Assembly: GCF_014863605.1 (NCBI RefSeq)
Contig: NZ_CP062252.1
Coordinates: 3,915,001 to 3,979,000 of the forward strand
Reading direction: 5' to 3'
Length of the DNA stretch: 64,000 bases
Source: Pseudomonas allokribbensis
Lineage (GTDB): Bacteria > Pseudomonadota > Gammaproteobacteria > Pseudomonadales > Pseudomonadaceae
Shown: in pieces, positions 54,229 through 62,963 of the stretch
How positions within the stretch are numbered: the first letter of the stretch is position 1
How the letters are laid out: each line of letters begins with the position of its first letter
Program-made: the position numbers and the translations under genes
The notes under the pieces: model-generated
Database searches by the model: none
Seen by the model: the letters and a program-made list of their open reading frames with translations, nothing else
What the model was told of the DNA's origin: nothing

Positions 54229-54888
54229 ATGAAAAACCTGATCGAAGGATTCCTGAAGTTCCAGAGCGAAGCCTTTCCGCAACGCACTGAACTGTTCAAA
54301 TACCTGGCGACTACCCAAACCCCGGGCACCTTGTTCATCACTTGCTCCGACAGCCGTGTAATTCCGGAACTGCTGACCCAACAAGAACCCGGCGAGCTGT
54401 TCGTGATCCGCAACGCCGGCAATATCGTGCCGTCCTACAGCCCGCACCCGGGTGGAGTTTCGGCGACGGTGGAATACGCGGTGGCCGTGCTTGGCGTGAC
54501 CGACATCGTGATCTGCGGCCACTCCGATTGCGGCGCCATGACTGCCATCGCCCAGTGCAAATGCATGGATCACCTGCCCGCCGTCAGCGGCTGGCTGCAA
54601 CATGCCGAGTCAGCGAAAGTGGTCAACGAATCGCGGCCACACGCCAATGACGCGGCCAAGCTGAGTTCGATGGTGCGCGAAAACGTGATCGCCCAACTGG
54701 CGAACATTCAGACCCACCCGAGCGTGCGTCTGGCCCAGGAGAAAGGCCTGCTGAACCTGCACGGCTGGGTGTACGACATCGAGACCGGCTCCATCGATGC
54801 CTTGAGCGCCGACCGCCGCACCTTCGTCTCGCTGGCCGAGCAACCATCGACGTGCGCGGTGTATGGCCAAACGGTCGATGCCGCCTGA
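54229..54888 (+). CDS. cynT: Beta-class carbonic anhydrase
   Basis: A 219-aa zinc enzyme interconverting CO2 and bicarbonate. Zinc ligands are in [10 protein letters not shown] (Cys41, with Asp43-Arg45) and GHSDCGAM (His and Cys about 60 residues later). In the cyn locus it keeps bicarbonate available to cyanase by hydrating the CO2 released, as with CynT in E. coli. The start is 11 bases after the DUF2790 stop. A hairpin terminator follows. Confidence 0.93.
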   Translation: MKNLIEGFLKFQSEAFPQRTELFKYLATTQTPGTLFITCSDSRVIPELLTQQEPGELFVIRNAGNIVPSYSPHPGGVSATVEYAVAVLGVTDIVICGHSDCGAMTAIAQCKCMDHLPAVSGWLQHAESAKVVNESRPHANDAAKLSSMVRENVIAQLANIQTHPSVRLAQEKGLLNLHGWVYDIETGSIDALSADRRTFVSLAEQPSTCAVYGQTVDAA

Positions 54889-54893
54889 ACCGA

Positions 54894-54918
54894 ACGCCCC
54901 GCACCTGCCGGGGCGTTT
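54894..54918 (+). terminator. Terminator of the cyn operon
   Basis: An eight-bp GC-rich stem (AACGCCCC/GGGGCGTT) with a nine-base loop lies five bases after the carbonic anhydrase stop. Confidence 0.75.
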
Positions 54919-54983
54919 GCTTTGTATCAGCGTGTAGCCAGCGCCCTGCCAGACACAGTTCCATGCACCCGCACCGGGAGGCG

Positions 54984-55002
54984 GACACATCAGCGATACA
55001 GC
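54984..55002 (+). promoter_or_regulatory. 19-bp motif shared with the EGKCG peptide gene
   Basis: GACACATCAGCGATACAGC, 57 bases upstream of the hydrolase ATG, differs at one position from 58508-58526 upstream of the EGKCG peptide gene. This suggests a shared promoter or operator, possibly for an ECF sigma factor; that type assignment is inference. Confidence 0.55.
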
Positions 55003-55059
55003 GTGCGCCTTGAATAAGCCCTGATGCTGCATCCCTCCTCCCGACACAAGGAACATTCG

Positions 55060-55833
55060 ATGAACAAGCTGTTTGCAGGACTGGCCCTTGCCGCCGCCAT
55101 GGCCGGCGCCACCTCGGCGATGGCCGCCGAGAAACCCACCGTGGTGCTGGTGCACGGAGCCTTTGCCGATTCCAGCAGCTGGAACGGTGTGGTGAAGATT
55201 CTGGAAAAGGACGGTTATCCGGTGATCGCGGCGGCCAACCCGCTGCGTACGCTCAAGGGCGATGCGCAATCAGTCGCCGACGTGCTGGCCGGAATCAAGT
55301 CGCCTGTGGTGCTGGTCGGCCACTCCTATGGCGGGCCGGTGATCAGTGAAGCCGCGTACGGCAACGCCAACGTCAAGGCGCTGGTGTATGTCGCGGCACT
55401 GGCGCCCGAAGCCGGTGAAACCGTGGCCGGACTAGCCGGCAAATTCCCCGGAAGCACCCTCGGCCCGACTCTCGCGCCGCCCGTTACCCTGAAGGATGGC
55501 GGCAAGGATCTGTACATCCAGCAGGACAAGTTCCACGACCAGTTTGCCGCCGATGTTCCGAACGCTGACGCAAAACTGATGGCCGCCACCCAGCGCCCGG
55601 TCACCGAGGCCGCGCTGAACGAGGCAGCCAGCGAGCCCGCATGGAAAACGATTCCGTCGTGGTTCGTGTACGGCGACAAGGACAAGAACATCCCGCCGCA
55701 AGCGATGGCGTTCATGGCCGAACGGGCGCACGCCAGACAGACCGTGGTGGTCAAAGGCGCGTCCCATGTGGTGATGGTGTCGAATCCGAAAACCGTGGCC
55801 AGCCTGATCGAATCCGCCGCCACCGCCAAGTGA
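55060..55833 (+). CDS. Secreted alpha/beta hydrolase
   Basis: A 257-aa protein with a signal peptide (about 22 residues ending MAAE) and an alpha/beta-hydrolase fold. The oxyanion-hole motif VLVHGAFADSSSW and nucleophile elbow GHSYGG are present; a catalytic His lies in KGASHVVM near the C-terminus. This subgroup (salicylate-esterase-like) is often annotated generically. AAGGAA precedes ATG 55060. It is monocistronic. Substrate unknown. Confidence 0.88.
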   Translation: MNKLFAGLALAAAMAGATSAMAAEKPTVVLVHGAFADSSSWNGVVKILEKDGYPVIAAANPLRTLKGDAQSVADVLAGIKSPVVLVGHSYGGPVISEAAYGNANVKALVYVAALAPEAGETVAGLAGKFPGSTLGPTLAPPVTLKDGGKDLYIQQDKFHDQFAADVPNADAKLMAATQRPVTEAALNEAASEPAWKTIPSWFVYGDKDKNIPPQAMAFMAERAHARQTVVVKGASHVVMVSNPKTVASLIESAATAK

Positions 55834-55839
55834 AACAAC

Positions 55840-55874
55840 AACGCCGCGCCTGTCATTGCGACAGGCGCGGCGTT
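55840..55874. terminator. Strong bidirectional terminator
   Basis: A perfect 15-bp stem with a five-base loop and a T4 tail separates the hydrolase and the convergent dehydrogenase gene. Confidence 0.9.
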
Positions 55875-55880
55875 TTGGTT

Positions 55881-57383
55881 TTAGCGTTTTACGCCCAGAT
55901 CGACCTGGGTCATGCGGCTGCGCACGGTGAACACACCGTCTCCGGAAAGAATCGCGCTGCGGGCGAACAACCGTCCGCTCTCCCAGTTCGAAAGCCCCAG
56001 TTCCGGCTTGTTCAGCGCGTACTGGCCGTCGACCCAACGGGTAATCCCGTTGCCCACGAACGGCGCATTGACCGCGCTGTAGAAACGCTCCTGGACCGCC
56101 GCGTCCTCGCTGATCAGCGACACCGTGAACTGCGGGCTGTAGCGGTTGAACAGCGCAATGGCCTGATCCAGATCGTCGACGATCATCAGGCTGGTTTCCG
56201 GGGTTTCTTCCCATTCCCACTCGCGGCCCAGTTGCGCTTCCGGCAATGGCTCGGCCAGGGCTTCGGTCTGGTAACCCTCGGCGCGATAGACCTCGACCGT
56301 CGCGTTCTGCCAGTCGCTCGGCAGGTAGCTTTCGCTGCCTTCGACGATGTGCAATTTGCAGCCCTGACCGCGCGCGGTGCCGGCCTGCTGCAACGCGTCG
56401 AGGAACAACGGCACCAGTTCAGCGGCACGCTCGCGCTGGATCAGGCAGACGTTAAGGGTGTTGCAGACCTTGCGATCCAGCGAGTTACGTACCACAGCGG
56501 CGAAGCGTTTGGCGTCGGCATCGCGATCGGCGATCAGCCACGCGCCACCGGTGCCGTGCAGGCTGACGGCGGTGCCGGCCTGCTGGGCGATGCTGCCCAA
56601 CTGGCTGACCGCACGGCCCGAACCACGGGCCACCGCCAGCGACAGACGCCGGTCGGCGAACATCGCCCAACCGGCGGCGTGGTTGACGCTCTCGACCAGC
56701 GACACCGCACCCGCCGGCAGACCGGCATCGGCGAGCGCCGGGTTCAAGGCGTGGGTGACGATGGCTTGTGCGGTGCCCAACGCATCGCTGCCAATGCGCA
56801 GCACGGCGGTGTTGCCGGTGCGCAGTACGCCAGCTGCGTCGGCGAAGACGTTCGGCCGGCCTTCGAACACAAACGCGACGATGCCCAGCGGCGACACCAC
56901 TTGCTCGACCTTCCAGCCGTCGTGTTCGACGCTGCTGATAACCTTGCCGCGCGTGGCCGGCGCATCACGCCAGGCGCGCAGGCCGGCGATCATGTCGCGG
57001 CGCATGCGCTCGTCGGCGAGCAAACGAGTGGTCGAACGACCGCGTGCCTTGGCCCGTTCGATGTCAGCGAGGTTGGCGGTTTCGATCAGCGCCCAGGCGT
57101 CCGGGTTTTCCAGGCGTTGGGCAAACAGATCGAAGAAACGGCTGATGTCTTCGTCCGACACAGCAGACAACGCAGTAAACGCCGCCGCTGCACGCTCGAT
57201 CGCCACCGAAGCCGCCTGCTGATCCACCACCGGAATCAGCAACAACTCGCCACTCACCTGCTCCACCAACAGGTGGTCGCCGGGTCGGAAACGCTCGGCC
57301 AGTTCGGGGCTGACCACGGTGACGCGGTTACCGGCGAAAGGGATGGGCGTGCCAGCGACGAGACGTTCGAGCGCGAGAGACAT
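55881..57383 (-). CDS. Aldehyde dehydrogenase-superfamily protein, ProA-like
   Basis: A 500-aa protein of the glutamate-5-semialdehyde dehydrogenase (ProA) branch. It has ProA-type segments (EGRPNVFADAAGVLRTGNTAVLRIGSDALG near residues 175-205) and the catalytic-Cys region NSLDRKVCNTLNVCLIQ near residue 305. It is longer than ProA (about 420 aa) and has an extra N-terminal ~70 residues. Whether it makes glutamate semialdehyde or acts on another acyl-phosphate or aldehyde is open. The adjacent glutaminase suggests glutamate-related metabolism. Confidence 0.7.
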   Translation of the reverse strand: MSLALERLVAGTPIPFAGNRVTVVSPELAERFRPGDHLLVEQVSGELLLIPVVDQQAASVAIERAAAAFTALSAVSDEDISRFFDLFAQRLENPDAWALIETANLADIERAKARGRSTTRLLADERMRRDMIAGLRAWRDAPATRGKVISSVEHDGWKVEQVVSPLGIVAFVFEGRPNVFADAAGVLRTGNTAVLRIGSDALGTAQAIVTHALNPALADAGLPAGAVSLVESVNHAAGWAMFADRRLSLAVARGSGRAVSQLGSIAQQAGTAVSLHGTGGAWLIADRDADAKRFAAVVRNSLDRKVCNTLNVCLIQRERAAELVPLFLDALQQAGTARGQGCKLHIVEGSESYLPSDWQNATVEVYRAEGYQTEALAEPLPEAQLGREWEWEETPETSLMIVDDLDQAIALFNRYSPQFTVSLISEDAAVQERFYSAVNAPFVGNGITRWVDGQYALNKPELGLSNWESGRLFARSAILSGDGVFTVRSRMTQVDLGVKR

Positions 57384-57452
57384 GGAGCGGATTCACCATA
57401 TTGAGGGCGGCCGGAAAATGTATAGGTTGCCCTGCCTCAAAGCAACACAGGC

Positions 57453-58361
57453 TCAGAACACCGACCAGCCGATCCGCGAACTGAGCATTTCCAGCGCCGC
57501 CATGCCCGCCAGCGAGTTGCCCGCTGCGTTGAGTTCAGGCGACCACACGCACACCGTGAATTGCCCCGGCACTACGGCAACGATGCCGCCACCGACACCG
57601 CTCTTGCCCGGCAAACCGACACGGTAGGCGAAGTTGCCGGCCTCGTCGTACAGGCCGCTGGTGGCCATGATCGAGTTGACTTGCTGGGTCTGACGGCGAG
57701 TGAGGATCTGTTCGCCGCTGTGCTTGCAATAGCCGTCGTTGGCCAGGAAGCAGAACGCCCGGGCCAGGTCGATGCAGCTCATGCGCAACGCGCAGTGGCT
57801 GAAGTAGCTGCGCAGCACCGCTTCGACGTCGTTGTGGAAGTTGCCGAAGGACTGCATCAGGTAAGCCATCGCCGCATTGCGTGCGCGGTGCTGGTATTCG
57901 GAATCGGCGACCTTGCCGTCGACCATCACTTGGGGATTGCCCGACAGCCGTCGCACGAAGTCGCGCATCGACAAGGCCGGCGCCGCGAAGCGCGACTGGT
58001 TGATGTCGCAGATCACCAGTGCTCCGGCGTTGATGAACGGATTGCGCGGGCGGCCGCGTTCGAATTCCAGTTGCACCAGCGAGTTGAACGGCTGGCCGGA
58101 CGGCTCGTGGCCCAGGCGTTCCCAGATCGCCTCGCCGGAGTGTTCGATGGCCTGCACCAGGCTGAACACCTTGGAAATACTCTGCACCGAGAACAGTGTC
58201 TCGGCATCGCCGGCGCAATACATCTCGCCGTCGTTGCCGTACACCGCGATGCCCAGTTGATCGGGCGGCACGGTGCCGAGGGCGGGAATGTAGTCAGCCA
58301 CCTTGCCCTGCCCGATCAAGGGCCGGACAGCGTCAAGGATCTCGTTCAACAGCGCTTGCAT
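57453..58361 (-). CDS. glsB: Glutaminase
   Basis: A 302-aa serine-dependent glutaminase converting glutamine to glutamate and ammonia. The beta-lactamase-like fold shows the catalytic [11 protein letters not shown] (Ser-x-x-Lys) near residues 58-68, INAGALV near 110, and a Tyr-containing segment near 190. Length fits E. coli YbaS/YneH forms. ATG 58361 is chosen by homology; longer frames upstream lack coding quality. It lies 69 bases upstream of the ProA-like gene on the same strand. Confidence 0.93.
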   Translation of the reverse strand: MQALLNEILDAVRPLIGQGKVADYIPALGTVPPDQLGIAVYGNDGEMYCAGDAETLFSVQSISKVFSLVQAIEHSGEAIWERLGHEPSGQPFNSLVQLEFERGRPRNPFINAGALVICDINQSRFAAPALSMRDFVRRLSGNPQVMVDGKVADSEYQHRARNAAMAYLMQSFGNFHNDVEAVLRSYFSHCALRMSCIDLARAFCFLANDGYCKHSGEQILTRRQTQQVNSIMATSGLYDEAGNFAYRVGLPGKSGVGGGIVAVVPGQFTVCVWSPELNAAGNSLAGMAALEMLSSRIGWSVF

Positions 58362-58507
58362 GCCGGGTCTCGAAGTCTCGCCCCATGGGATTGCGGGGAC
58401 ACCGTGGCTAGACGCTGCGCCCGCCAGCCGAATCACACCGCGTTTGTGTATCGCACTGTATACGACGCGGCGACGGACACACCACGAGCACAAATCCCCC
58501 CGTTCGC

Positions 58508-58526
58508 GACACATCACCGATACAGC
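58508..58526 (+). promoter_or_regulatory. 19-bp motif shared with the hydrolase gene
   Basis: GACACATCACCGATACAGC lies 76 bases upstream of the EGKCG peptide ATG. It matches 54984-55002 at 18 of 19 positions. Confidence 0.55.
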
Positions 58527-58602
58527 CCGACGTTCAAATGAACCTGTCGATCGGCAGCCCCGATCAAGCCTTTGAACTCACACATCGCATCGGAGATTCA
58601 CC

Positions 58603-58806
58603 ATGACCAAACTCTCGAAAACCTCCATGACGCTCGGCCTGCTGCTTGCCGGTGGCCTGGCCCTGTCCAACGCCGCTTCGGCATCTGAAGCGTTCAGCGT
58701 CAAGCAATTGGATCACGGCTACAGCCAGACCCAGGCCCAGGCCGACACCCCGGAAAAAACCTCGGAAGGCAAATGCGGCGAAGGTAAGTGCGGTGCCGGC
58801 GAATAA
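58603..58806 (+). CDS. Secreted HvfA-like EGKCG peptide
   Basis: A 67-aa protein: a signal peptide of about 28 residues (ending ASAS) and a 39-residue mature part ending in two tandem EGKCG motifs (residues 55-59 and 60-64; Cys58 and Cys63). EGKCG repeats after a Sec signal are the hallmark of HvfA/bufferin-type copper-binding RiPP precursors, whose cysteines are modified to oxazolone-thioamide groups by a DUF692 (MNIO) enzyme with a DUF2063 partner. Neither partner lies in this window; only a DoxX gene follows. The ATG has a GGAG site. Modification is inferred and depends on enzymes acting in trans. Confidence 0.75.
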   Translation: MTKLSKTSMTLGLLLAGGLALSNAASASEAFSVKQLDHGYSQTQAQADTPEKTSEGKCGEGKCGAGE

Positions 58807-58863
58807 CCCTCTTCACGGGGCACGCCGGTGTCCCGTTTTCCCTTGATTGAACGGAGCCATCCC

Positions 58864-59379
58864 ATGACCACTGCTCTCTCGACGGCCATCAAAGGCCTGC
58901 ACCTGAACCTCGACCGCGCAGGCCAATGGCTGGCGCCGCTGACCCTGCGCCTGTTCATCGCCTGGGAGTTTTTCGAATCGGGCCTGGAGAAATTCAACGG
59001 CCAGAACTGGTTCGAAGACATTCAGGACCGTTTCCCGTTTCCCTTCGATCACTTGCCGGCGACGCTGAACTGGGAGCTGTCGATGTGGGCCGAGCTGATC
59101 TGCGCGCTGGCGATCCTGATCGGACTCGGCACGCGGATCTCGGCCATTTCGCTGATCGTGGTGACGGTCGTCGCCACCGCCGCCGTGCACTGGCCGGCAG
59201 ACTGGTCGTCGTTGAGCGAACTGGCGCAGGGCTACGCGATCACCAACAAGGGCTTCGGCAACTTCAAGCTGCCGGCGATTTACCTGGCTGCGCTGGTGCC
59301 GTTGGTGTTTGCCGGGGCCGGCAAATTGAGTGTGGATGCGTGGCTGGCGCGTTTTTTCTGGAAACGCGCCAGCCGCTGA
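58864..59379 (+). CDS. DoxX family membrane protein
   Basis: A 171-aa protein with four to five membrane helices and the DoxX pattern, [23 protein letters not shown] near residue 20 and later [27 protein letters not shown]. DoxX proteins are quinone-associated membrane factors; the HvfD protein in HvfABCD operons belongs here. It starts 57 bases after the EGKCG peptide gene on the same strand with a CGGAG site, so the two are likely co-transcribed. This mirrors the ends of an hvf-type operon with the middle missing. Confidence 0.85.
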   Translation: MTTALSTAIKGLHLNLDRAGQWLAPLTLRLFIAWEFFESGLEKFNGQNWFEDIQDRFPFPFDHLPATLNWELSMWAELICALAILIGLGTRISAISLIVVTVVATAAVHWPADWSSLSELAQGYAITNKGFGNFKLPAIYLAALVPLVFAGAGKLSVDAWLARFFWKRASR

Positions 59380-59382
59380 GGA

Positions 59383-60987
59383 TCAATGCGCCCGGTCAAG
59401 GCCCGCCAGCAACGCGCTGTCACGGCTGTAGATGTCCGGCGCGTAGAGCACGCGGCCCTTCCCGTCGACCTGTGCCGTCCAGTAAGTCATCAGGATCGGC
59501 ACCGGGTTGCTCAGGCGGAATTCATGGGTAGCGCCGGTGGCGAGCAACGTGTCGGTACGGGCCCTTTCCGCCGGGCTGAGCAGGAAGTCGCGCAGTTTCA
59601 TCGGATGCTCGACCCGCACACAACCGGAACTGAACGCCCGTGGCCCCTTGTCGAACAACGCCTTGCTCGGCGTGTCGTGCAGGTACACCGAGAACGGGTT
59701 GGGGAAGCGGATGACCATTTGCCCCAGCGGATTGCGCGGCCCGGCATCCTGACGCAGGAGGATATTGCCGGGGTTGTCCCAGTCGATGTCGGCGGCGGCC
59801 AGCGGCTGGCCATTGGCGTCGAGCACTTGCAGGTTCTGACGGCTGAGGAAGGTCTGATCCTTGCGGATTGCCGGCAGCTTGTCTTCTTTCCAGATGGTCG
59901 GCGGCACGGTCCAGGTCGGGTTCAGCGTCAGGCGCGTAACCCGGGATTTGAGCAGCGGCGTCTGGCGCTCGGCGCGACCGACCTGGGTGCGGGTCTGCCA
60001 CACCGGCTCGCCGCCCTGGTACAGGGTCAGTTCGGCCGCAGCGACGTTGACCAGCAAACCGTCGGGCTCCATGTCCTGGGCCAGCCAGCGGAACCGTTCA
60101 AGGTTGACCCGCAACTGTTCGCGACGTGTCAGCGGGCTGATATTCATCTCGGCAATCGTTCCTGGCCCGACCACACCGTCGGCCTGCAACGAATGGTTGG
60201 CCTGGAAGCTTTTCACCGCTTCTACCAAAACACCGTGATAAGCGTTGTCCGGCGTACCGACCACACTGCTCAGATAACCTTCGCTGTACAGCCGCTTGGC
60301 CAGTTCCGGCACGCGCTTGTCTTCCATGTCCGGACGCAACAGCGGCCCGTTGCCCACCGATTGCCAGTGCGGCAAGGCTTGCAGCCGTTGCGCGGCATAG
60401 AGGTGACGCAGGTTCTGATATTGCGCCAGGTTCGGCCGCGCCAGATCGAAGGCCGCCGCCATGTCATGCATGCCCGGCACGGCGATGGCGAGCAGTTCGG
60501 CCTGACGGTCACGCGGCGTTTCGTCGGCGTGCCACAGCGGCTCGAAGTGCGATTGCAGCAGGCGACCGTAATGCAGGTCCTGCAAGGCTTGCAGGTAGTT
60601 GCGACTGATGTCGATGTCGGCGCACAGATCGCCGTCCTGCGGGACTGTTTCTGCGACCGGATAGCGCTTCGGATTGAGGCCATCGTCGGCCAGCAGCTGC
60701 AATTGCGCGTGCAATTGCGGCAATTGCCCGGCCGCCGCCCACACCGGCAGCCAGTCCTGCTGCTGATAGAACGCCTGCAACTGTTCGAGCGCCGGGCCGC
60801 CGAGACGGGCGGCAATCGCCGGGCAGGCCTGAGGCAGGCTGATCAACGCGGCCTGCAGCGGGCTTTGCGGCTCGACAGGCATTTCTGCCGGCAGCATCGG
60901 GAGTGCCGGCAGAGGCTCATCGGCACAAACGACAAACGGCGCAGCGAGCAAACAAATGCTCAAGTAGCATGCGTACTTTTTGAACAA
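59383..60987 (-). CDS. L,D-transpeptidase (YcbB/LdtD-like)
   Basis: A 534-aa periplasmic enzyme that makes 3-3 cross-links in peptidoglycan. Signal peptide (about 22 residues, ending CAD), an N-terminal domain, a peptidoglycan-binding motif (AVKSFQANHSLQADGVVGPGTIAEMN near residue 265), then the YkuD catalytic domain. The active-site HDTPSKALFDKGPRAFSSGCVRVEHP (His/Cys/Arg) lies near residues 440-465. It is divergent from a second, smaller murein L,D-transpeptidase 152 bases away. Confidence 0.92.
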   Translation of the reverse strand: MFKKYACYLSICLLAAPFVVCADEPLPALPMLPAEMPVEPQSPLQAALISLPQACPAIAARLGGPALEQLQAFYQQQDWLPVWAAAGQLPQLHAQLQLLADDGLNPKRYPVAETVPQDGDLCADIDISRNYLQALQDLHYGRLLQSHFEPLWHADETPRDRQAELLAIAVPGMHDMAAAFDLARPNLAQYQNLRHLYAAQRLQALPHWQSVGNGPLLRPDMEDKRVPELAKRLYSEGYLSSVVGTPDNAYHGVLVEAVKSFQANHSLQADGVVGPGTIAEMNISPLTRREQLRVNLERFRWLAQDMEPDGLLVNVAAAELTLYQGGEPVWQTRTQVGRAERQTPLLKSRVTRLTLNPTWTVPPTIWKEDKLPAIRKDQTFLSRQNLQVLDANGQPLAAADIDWDNPGNILLRQDAGPRNPLGQMVIRFPNPFSVYLHDTPSKALFDKGPRAFSSGCVRVEHPMKLRDFLLSPAERARTDTLLATGATHEFRLSNPVPILMTYWTAQVDGKGRVLYAPDIYSRDSALLAGLDRAH

Positions 60988-61139
60988 CTGCTTTACTCCA
61001 ATCCATGGCCGTCTTGATTGACGGTCAACCTTACATCAGGTGCGGTGATACAGTCAGGTCCGATTCGCGGGCCTGCCGGGGACGACTGGACGTCAGGAGC
61101 CAAAGTGCCAAACATGTAACCAGTGAGGACTCACTTTAA

Positions 61140-61853
61140 ATGTTGACGTTTTTGCGCCGACTTCTGCTGACTGCCACTGCCATCGGGCTGGTGACCAGTC
61201 AGGTTTTTGCCGCCGGCACCTCGCAGCCGGTTCTCTACAACAGCCTCGCCCACGCCGCTCCGGAACTCAATCCCCAGGCGCTGAAAGGTGCCTTGAACGC
61301 CATGCAATGCGCAATCAACAACGGCGCGAAGCAGTCCCGTCACCTGGCGATCATCGATTATTCGCAACCGTCCACCGAGCGACGCCTGTGGATCTTCGAC
61401 CTGACCAAGAAAAAACTGATCCTGCGCGACCTGGTCGCCCACGGATCGATGTCCGGTGATAACTTCGCCACCCGGTTCTCCAACCGCGAAGGCAGTTTCC
61501 AGTCCAGCCTTGGACTGTTCCGCACCCAGGAAAGTTACGAAGGCACCCACGGTTATTCGTTGCGCATGGACGGTCTGGAACCGGGCGTCAACGACATGGC
61601 CCGTGACCGCGCCATTGTGATCCATGCCGCCGACTACGTGAATCTGTTCTGGAGCAAACGTACAGGCCGGCTGGGCCGCAGCCAGGGTTGCCCGGCCGTA
61701 CGCCCGCAGGTTGCCAGACGCGTGATCGACAGCCTGAAGGACGGCCAGTACATGTTCTCCTGGTACCCGGACCAGCACTGGCTGAAGTCCTCGCCGTACC
61801 TCAACTGCCAGCCGCAACAGATCGCCAGCATTCTCAGCACCCACGGCAGCTGA
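61140..61853 (+). CDS. Murein L,D-transpeptidase catalytic-domain protein
   Basis: A 237-aa secreted protein with a signal peptide of about 24 residues (ending VFAA) and a catalytic domain with the YkuD-type site VIHAADYVNLFWSKRTGRLGRSQGCPAVRP (His, then Ser-x-Gly-Cys) near residues 160-190. Length and sequence match the murein L,D-transpeptidase catalytic domain family. It stands alone, divergent from the larger transpeptidase, with a terminator after it. Confidence 0.88.
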   Translation: MLTFLRRLLLTATAIGLVTSQVFAAGTSQPVLYNSLAHAAPELNPQALKGALNAMQCAINNGAKQSRHLAIIDYSQPSTERRLWIFDLTKKKLILRDLVAHGSMSGDNFATRFSNREGSFQSSLGLFRTQESYEGTHGYSLRMDGLEPGVNDMARDRAIVIHAADYVNLFWSKRTGRLGRSQGCPAVRPQVARRVIDSLKDGQYMFSWYPDQHWLKSSPYLNCQPQQIASILSTHGS

Positions 61854-61873
61854 AAATATTCGCTGTAAAAAAC

Positions 61874-61895
61874 ATCCCCTGTTCTCACAGGGGAT
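61874..61895 (+). terminator. Terminator after the small transpeptidase gene
   Basis: A nine-bp perfect stem (ATCCCCTGT/ACAGGGGAT) with a four-base loop lies 20 bases after the stop, with a partial T-run following. Confidence 0.75.
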
Positions 61896-62020
61896 TTGTG
61901 TTTTCAGGGTTTCATTACAGCTTTGTCATTGAGTTGTCGGTTTGCCGAGCGGATCGCTCGGTAGCCTGAAGTTGTTCCGGCACCACTGCCGATCCACTTC
62001 ACCGACACGAGTGACTCATC

Positions 62021-62272
62021 ATGAAAACCCTGATCCTTGCCTTCACCGCCCTCCTCGCCACTGGCACCGTGTTCGCCGCCGAAATGCCGGACAACACGGT
62101 CATTCACGACACCAACGGCTTCTACGTGCACCTGGATGTCGACAAAGTCCTCTCCAGCACCGATATTTCCCAAGCCTGCGGCGTCATTCCCGCACGACTC
62201 AACTACCTCGACCACCAGGGCCGCGAACATGTGCTGGACTATCAAGTGCAAGGCAGCGGTTGCACCAACTGA
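62021..62272 (+). CDS. DUF2790 secreted protein
   Basis: An 83-aa protein with a signal peptide of about 20 residues (ending FAA) and the DUF2790 core ACGVIPARLNYLDHQGREHVLDYQVQGSGCTN with two Cys. It precedes the two-component regulator gene by 19 bases, so it may share its message. It is a paralogue of 53981-54217, and DUF2790 genes beside copper-type two-component systems are a recurring Pseudomonas arrangement. Confidence 0.85.
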   Translation: MKTLILAFTALLATGTVFAAEMPDNTVIHDTNGFYVHLDVDKVLSSTDISQACGVIPARLNYLDHQGREHVLDYQVQGSGCTN

Positions 62273-62291
62273 CCAGTGAGGCGCAGTGCCC

Positions 62292-62963
62292 ATGAATATC
62301 CTTGTCGTCGAAGACGAACCCAAGGCCGGCAATTACCTGCTCAACGGCTTGCAGGAACTGGGTTACAACGTAAGCCTGGCCCGTGACGGCGCCGACGGTC
62401 TGCACCTGGCGCTGGAACACGACTTCGACGTGATCGTGCTGGACGTGATGATGCCCAAAATGGATGGCTGGGAAGTTCTGCGCCGGCTGCGCAAGGAAGC
62501 CGACACGCCGGTGCTGTTCCTCACCGCCCGCGACGACATCGCGGATCGGGTCAAAGGCCTGGAACTGGGCGCCGACGACTACCTGATCAAACCGTTTTCC
62601 TTCGCCGAACTGGTGGCGCGCCTGCGCACCCTGACCCGGCGCGGGCCGATCCATGAAGAAGAGCAATTGCAGGTGGCCGACTTGCAGATCGACGTGCTCA
62701 AACGCCGGGTCACCCGCGCCGGCAGCCGGATCACCCTGACCAACAAGGAATTCGCCTTGCTGCAACTGTTCGCCACCCACACCGGCCAGGTGCTGTCGCG
62801 TTCGCTGATCGCCTCGCGGGTGTGGGACATGAACTTCGACAGCGACACCAATGTGGTCGATGTCGCCGTACGCCGCCTGCGGGCGAAGATCGACGACCCG
62901 TTCCCGCTCAAGCTGATCCACAGCGTGCGCGGCATCGGCTACCGCTTCGACACCCAGCCATGA
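62292..62963 (+). CDS. OmpR-family response regulator (CopR/CusR-like)
   Basis: A 223-aa regulator: receiver domain to about residue 120 with phosphoacceptor Asp in [15 protein letters not shown] (Asp51) and Lys101 in LIKPFSF, then a winged-helix domain ending [26 protein letters not shown]. The heavy-metal-type subgroup (CopR, CusR, IrlR) fits best. Start at ATG 62292 is used; a GTG two codons earlier is possible. Its stop overlaps the kinase start (ATGA). Confidence 0.9.
   Translation: MNILVVEDEPKAGNYLLNGLQELGYNVSLARDGADGLHLALEHDFDVIVLDVMMPKMDGWEVLRRLRKEADTPVLFLTARDDIADRVKGLELGADDYLIKPFSFAELVARLRTLTRRGPIHEEEQLQVADLQIDVLKRRVTRAGSRITLTNKEFALLQLFATHTGQVLSRSLIASRVWDMNFDSDTNVVDVAVRRLRAKIDDPFPLKLIHSVRGIGYRFDTQP

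Noticed and set aside
55641..57404. 587-codon open frame antisense to the ProA-like gene
   Set aside because: Arg/Gln-rich shadow with no credible start.
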